Shown here in pieces: positions 5,517 through 8,243 of a stretch of DNA of 8,243 nt. The stretch lies in NCBI GenBank assembly GCA_015229165.1, contig JADGCD010000085.1, positions 1 to 8,243 on the forward strand, read 5' to 3'. The translations under genes and the position numbers were made by a program. The notes under the pieces are model-generated. The model worked only from the letters and a program-made list of their open reading frames with translations. It did not search any database and was not told the DNA's origin. The stretch is from Nitrospinota bacterium. Lineage in GTDB: Bacteria > Nitrospinota_A > UBA7883 > JADGGD01. The first letter of the stretch is position 1. Every line of letters begins with the position of its first letter.

Positions 5517-5855
5517 TTACAGCGCCTCGTCGCCCCGTTCGCCGGTACGAATGCGGACCGCCTCTTCGATGGGGGCCACGAAAATTTTGCCGTCGCCGAT
5601 CCTGCCCGTGTGGGCGGCGCGGGTGAGCGCCTCCACCACCTCCTCCACCCGTTCGTCCGGCACCACCACCTCCACCTTTATTTTCGGCAGGAAATCGACC
5701 ACATACTCCGCCCCCCGGTAAAGCTCCGTGTGCCCTTTCTGGCGTCCGAACCCTTTCACCTCGGTGATCGTCAGTCCGTGAACCTCCACCTCGTTGAGGC
5801 GGTCTTTCACTTCGTCCAGCTTGAACGGCTTGATGATGGCTTCGATTTTTTTCAC
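5517..5855 (-). CDS. glnB: Nitrogen regulatory protein P-II
   Basis: P-II proteins are cytoplasmic trimers that sense 2-oxoglutarate and ATP/ADP and control glutamine synthetase, NtrB or ammonium channels. The 112 residues match the family length. It begins MKKIEAIIKPFKLDEVKD. The T-loop runs through KGFGRQKGHTELYRGAEY to the uridylylation tyrosine Y51. The nucleotide-binding B-loop contains TGRIGDGKIFV, and the C-loop is VRIRTGERG. The T-loop is close to GlnB; no amtB is adjacent, which slightly favours GlnB over GlnK, but the two cannot be separated safely. The start is GTG at 5855, giving the canonical N-terminus; a GGGAG about 14 bases upstream is a distant ribosome site. It is monocistronic here unless the small ORF downstream shares its transcript. 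It diverges from the yceD operon. Confidence 0.95.
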   Translation of the reverse strand: MKKIEAIIKPFKLDEVKDRLNEVEVHGLTITEVKGFGRQKGHTELYRGAEYVVDFLPKIKVEVVVPDERVEEVVEALTRAAHTGRIGDGKIFVAPIEEAVRIRTGERGDEAL

Positions 5856-5899
5856 GGCGGGCCCGTTGACTCCCAGATAAGAAGGTGAACGCTTCGGGT

Positions 5900-5928
5900 A
5901 GTATATGCGTCCGCCGTCCGGGGCGCAA
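5900..5928 (-). promoter_or_regulatory. Promoter of glnB
   Basis: On the - strand TTGCGC (5923-5928) and TATACT (5900-5905) are separated by 17 bases, placing transcription start near 5893 and giving a leader of about 38 bases. No sigma54 pattern (GG-N10-GC with TGGCAC) was seen, so nitrogen control through RpoN is not suggested. Confidence 0.5.
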
Positions 5929-5961
5929 ACGGTACCGCTCCCCCGTGCGGCGGAACCATTC

Positions 5962-5990
5962 TTGACGCCCTCGCCCGTTCCTGCTATAAA
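5962..5990 (+). promoter_or_regulatory. Promoter of yceD-rpmF-plsX-fabH
   Basis: TTGACG (5962-5967), a 17-base spacer and TATAAA (5985-5990) match consensus at five of six bases in each box. This is the best promoter in the window. Transcription should start near 5997, leaving a leader of about 70 bases before the yceD start, with a T-rich stretch at 5997-6006. Confidence 0.75.
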
Positions 5991-6067
5991 CAGTGGTTTA
6001 TTTTTTGGGTCGGGCCGCGTGGTGGCGCCATCGCCCCACCCAACCGAGGAAAGTGACGACCGCGACC

Positions 6068-6613
6068 ATGAAAATGCGGACGCTCGACCGGGTCATCAAG
6101 GTGGCCCTCATCGGCGACGAGGGACTGGAGGGGAGCTATGCCCTGACCCCCGGCGAGCTGGCGGGCGACCTGCCGGTGGACGGCCCCGTGCGGGTGACGG
6201 CCCGCCTGTACAAGGTCGGCGAGGCGGTCCACGTCAGCGGCGAGGCCGACGCGCCGATGGCCATGGAATGCGCCCGCTGCCTGAAAGGCTTCGTCCTGCC
6301 GGTGGAAGAGGAATACACCGCCGTCTATATGAAGAAAGAAGGCTTTCTCGACGACGGCGTGGCCGAAGACGAAGTGGAGCTGTCCAAGGAGGACATGGAC
6401 ATCCAGTTCTTCGACGGCGACGAACTGGACCTGTGGCCCCCCGCGCGGGACCAGTTGCTGTTGGCCCTGCCGATGCGCCCCTTGTGCGACGAGGCGTGCA
6501 AAGGCCTCTGCCCGGAGTGCGGGCAGGACCTGAACGAAAAGACATGCGGGTGCGAAACCGCCCCCGTCGATCCGCGCTTCGCGGAGCTCAAGAAGCTCCT
6601 GGGGGGCGGGTGA
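6068..6613 (+). CDS. yceD: YceD/DUF177 family protein, cysteine-rich
   Basis: This is a 181-residue DUF177 protein. Members are encoded next to rpmF in many bacteria and have been linked to 23S rRNA or 50S accumulation; the exact mechanism is unsettled. Visible features are a beta-rich N-terminal half, a C68-A-R-C71 pair, an acidic middle region (about 80-120) and a cysteine cluster near the C-terminus (C140, C144, C148, C151, C160, C162) that probably binds zinc. The DEACKGLCPECG block is the most conserved part of the family. I chose ATG 6068; GAGGAAAG lies 14 bases upstream, which is far, and ATG 6074 or an in-frame GTG at 6053 are possible. The frame is open back to 5993, but that start would lie upstream of the predicted transcription start. 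It is first in the operon, with rpmF 34 bases downstream. Confidence 0.88.
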   Translation: MKMRTLDRVIKVALIGDEGLEGSYALTPGELAGDLPVDGPVRVTARLYKVGEAVHVSGEADAPMAMECARCLKGFVLPVEEEYTAVYMKKEGFLDDGVAEDEVELSKEDMDIQFFDGDELDLWPPARDQLLLALPMRPLCDEACKGLCPECGQDLNEKTCGCETAPVDPRFAELKKLLGGG

Positions 6614-6647
6614 ACGATTTGACGCAACGCTAAACGGAGACCTTCCC

Positions 6648-6830
6648 ATGCCGGTACCCAAGAAAAAGACCACCCGCAGCAAGCGGGGGATGCGCCGCTC
6701 CCACGACCGGCTTTCCCTGCCGGGCTTGGCCACCTGCCCGTCGTGCGGCGCCACCAAGGCTCCCCACCGGGTCTGCCTCGCCTGCGGAACCTACAAGGAC
6801 GAGCAGATCGTCAACGTCAAGGAAGTCTGA
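6648..6830 (+). CDS. rpmF: 50S ribosomal protein L32, zinc-binding form
   Basis: This small, basic protein of the large ribosomal subunit has the usual length of 60 residues. The N-terminus MPVPKKKTTRSKRGMRRSHD is diagnostic for L32. C30-x-x-C33 and C43-x-x-C46 form the zinc ribbon, so this is the cysteine-containing version and not the zinc-free paralogue some bacteria make under zinc limitation. GGAGA at 6636-6640 lies seven bases before the ATG. Its place between yceD and plsX is the classic arrangement that couples ribosome and membrane-lipid synthesis. Confidence 0.97.
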   Translation: MPVPKKKTTRSKRGMRRSHDRLSLPGLATCPSCGATKAPHRVCLACGTYKDEQIVNVKEV

Positions 6831-6960
6831 GCGCGGCCCCGCCGACGCCAGGCAACGGACGTCCGACTTGACCGATCAATCTCCCGCCGGGGGGGGCGTG
6901 TCCCCCGCCGGCCCGTCGGCTGACAGCCCCCCGCCCCGGGCGCGCGGGAAAGAGCCGTCC

Positions 6961-8079
6961 GTGCGGGTCGCCCTGGACGCCATGGGGGGTGACGACGCCC
7001 CCGGCGTGGTGGTCGACGGCGCCGTCGAGGCGGTTCGGACCATCCCCGGGCTTTCGGTCATCCTCGTGGGGGACGAAGAGGTCATCCGTCCCCTGCTGGC
7101 CGCCCACGGCATCGCCGAGGACCATCCGGCCCTCTCCCTCTTTCACGCCGACGAAGTCATCGGCATGGACGAAGCCCCCTCCGTCGCCCTGCGCCAGAAG
7201 AAGAAATCGTCCATCCATGTCGGCGCCAAGCTGGTCAAGCAGCGGGCCGCCGACGCCTTCGTCTCCGCAGGGAACACCGGGGCCGTCATGGCCGTCGCCT
7301 CCGTGGTGTTGCGGACGCTGGAAGGGATCGACCGGGCCGGCATCGCCGTCCCCCTCCCCAACAACACGGGGGGGCTTACCGTCCTGCTCGACGCCGGGGC
7401 CAACGTCTCCGTCAAGCCGGGCAACCTCTACCAGTTTGGCGTCATGGGCGCCATGTACGCCCGCCACTTCATCGGCGTGGAGAACCCCCGGGTGGGGCTG
7501 CTCTCCATCGGCGAGGAAGAGTCCAAGGGAAACGACACCATCCGCGAAGCCCACGAGCTGATGACCCGCTCTTCGCTGAACTTCATCGGCAACGTCGAGG
7601 GAAAGCTCCTGTACAAGTCGTACGCCGACGTGGCCGTCTGCGACGGTTTCACCGGCAACATCGCGCTGAAAGTCTCCGAGTCGGTGGCCGGAATGATCAC
7701 CGGATTTTTGAAGGAGATGTTCGCCGGATCATGGCGCGGCAAGATCGCCTACCTGCTGCTTAAAAAAGATCTGGAAGCGATGAAGCGCCGGATCGACCAC
7801 GCCGAGGTGGGGGGCGCCCCGTTGCTGGGCATCGACGGCGCCGTTTTCATCTCCCACGGCAGCTCCGACGCCCGGGCCATCCGCTTCGCGCTGGCCGCCG
7901 CCAAGAAGTTCATCGACCAGGACGTCAACGGCTTCATCCGCCAGACCCTGGCCGAGAACCGGGGGCTGCTCGAAGTCAGGAAGGAAGAGAAACCGCCCCC
8001 CCCTCCGGGCGTATGGGACCGGGTCCGGGGGATTATCGGGCTGGGGGGGGACGAGAAAAAGACGGAGGGGGATCTGTGA
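6961..8079 (+). CDS. plsX: Phosphate acyltransferase PlsX
   Basis: PlsX is a peripheral membrane enzyme that converts acyl-ACP plus phosphate to acyl-phosphate, the donor for PlsY in phosphatidic acid synthesis. Family blocks seen in order are VRVALDAMGGDDAP at the start, SAGNTGAVMA, a glycine-containing LLDAGAN segment, GLLSIGEEESKGN, NFIGNVEG, CDGFTGNIALK and the late GGAPLLGIDG with HGSSDARA. GTG 6961 gives the canonical N-terminus, with the purine stretch AAAGAG six bases upstream. The frame is open further back to TTG 6868 and GTG 6898, but that would add a Pro/Gly/Ser-rich tail unlike the family. From 6961 the length is 372 residues, longer than the common 330-350 because of a C-terminal tail rich in Pro, Gly and charged residues. 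That tail contains runs of eight C (7996-8003) and eight G (8043-8050). The stop overlaps fabH. Confidence 0.93.
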   Translation: MRVALDAMGGDDAPGVVVDGAVEAVRTIPGLSVILVGDEEVIRPLLAAHGIAEDHPALSLFHADEVIGMDEAPSVALRQKKKSSIHVGAKLVKQRAADAFVSAGNTGAVMAVASVVLRTLEGIDRAGIAVPLPNNTGGLTVLLDAGANVSVKPGNLYQFGVMGAMYARHFIGVENPRVGLLSIGEEESKGNDTIREAHELMTRSSLNFIGNVEGKLLYKSYADVAVCDGFTGNIALKVSESVAGMITGFLKEMFAGSWRGKIAYLLLKKDLEAMKRRIDHAEVGGAPLLGIDGAVFISHGSSDARAIRFALAAAKKFIDQDVNGFIRQTLAENRGLLEVRKEEKPPPPPGVWDRVRGIIGLGGDEKKTEGDL

Positions 8080-8243
8080 CGCTGCGCTCCCGCATCACCG
8101 GCGTCGGCGCCAACCTGCCGGAGAGAATCGTCACCAACGCCGACCTTGCGTCGCTGGTCGAAACCAGTGACGAGTGGATCGCCAGCCGCACCGGCATCCG
8201 GGCCCGGCGCGTGGCCGAACCGGGGACCACCGCCTCGGCGCTG
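8076..8243 (+). CDS. fabH: 3-oxoacyl-ACP synthase III (KAS III), N-terminal part
   Basis: FabH condenses acetyl-CoA (or a short acyl-CoA) with malonyl-ACP to start fatty-acid synthesis. Only the first 56 codons are in the window. They show the family's opening: an R-I-T-G-V-G-A-N-L-P strand, then RIVTNADL, and the signature SDEWIASRTGIRARR, whose tryptophan and arginines lie at the CoA-binding entrance. The catalytic Cys-His-Asn residues lie beyond the edge. The GTG start overlaps the plsX stop in the tetranucleotide GTGA, so translation is probably coupled. The plsX-fabH order is common in bacteria. Confidence 0.93.
   Translation, partial: MTLRSRITGVGANLPERIVTNADLASLVETSDEWIASRTGIRARRVAEPGTTASAL

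Noticed and set aside
5317..5928. A 203-codon - strand frame over glnB
   Set aside because: Most of it is glnB read out of frame. Only the last 44 codons, downstream of glnB and with their own ribosome site, are kept as a small ORF.
5993..6067. Upstream extension of yceD from GTG 5993
   Set aside because: It would begin at about the predicted transcription start (5997), and the added residues do not resemble the family N-terminus.
1..8243. CRISPR array, tRNA, rRNA, transposase or integrase
   Set aside because: No regularly spaced repeats, cloverleaf-like stretches or recombinase motifs were seen on either strand.

Overview
The window is a GC-rich bacterial chromosome segment of ordinary housekeeping genes, interrupted near the middle by a short accessory stretch. 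Type IV pilus retraction, shikimate and fatty-acid/phospholipid genes, a P-II protein and a Tat-type metallophosphoesterase point to a free-living, probably Gram-negative, piliated bacterium. I cannot place it further from sequence alone.

Layout. (1) Positions 1-132 read on the + strand as an internal fragment of the mismatch-repair protein MutS. At a run of seven G it runs straight into the 3' part of a metallophosphoesterase gene on the - strand. Both genes lose their homology at that point, so it is either a deletion junction or an assembly chimera. (2) A compact divergent promoter region (821-877) separates the phosphoesterase gene from aroE-pilT-nrnA on the + strand (913-3850), three tightly spaced intact genes. 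(3) 3851-5516 is the accessory stretch. It holds a lower-GC gene for a TerB-like/BRCT protein broken by one in-frame TAG, a complete higBA toxin-antitoxin pair, and two 93% identical 69-bp direct repeats flanking higBA. The repeats encode the tail of an unrecognised small protein on the - strand. (4) glnB (- strand) and the yceD-rpmF-plsX-fabH operon (+ strand) diverge from 5856-6067, and each has a readable sigma70-type promoter. The operon joins 23S rRNA/ribosome-associated genes to the entry into phospholipid and fatty-acid synthesis; fabH runs off the right edge.

Promoters can be read by eye: TTGACG-17-TATAAA for yceD, TTGCGC-17-TATACT for glnB, TTGCGT-17-TATAAT for higB and TTGGGA-17-GATAAT for aroE. 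At two genes (the phosphoesterase and higB) the -10 hexamer lies six bases before the start codon, which predicts leaderless transcripts.

No tRNA, rRNA, CRISPR array, transposase or integrase was seen. I found no single large undescribed system. The points most worth checking are the mutS/phosphoesterase junction, the repeat-flanked higBA module with its small ORF, the TAG-interrupted BRCT gene and the leaderless promoter pattern.
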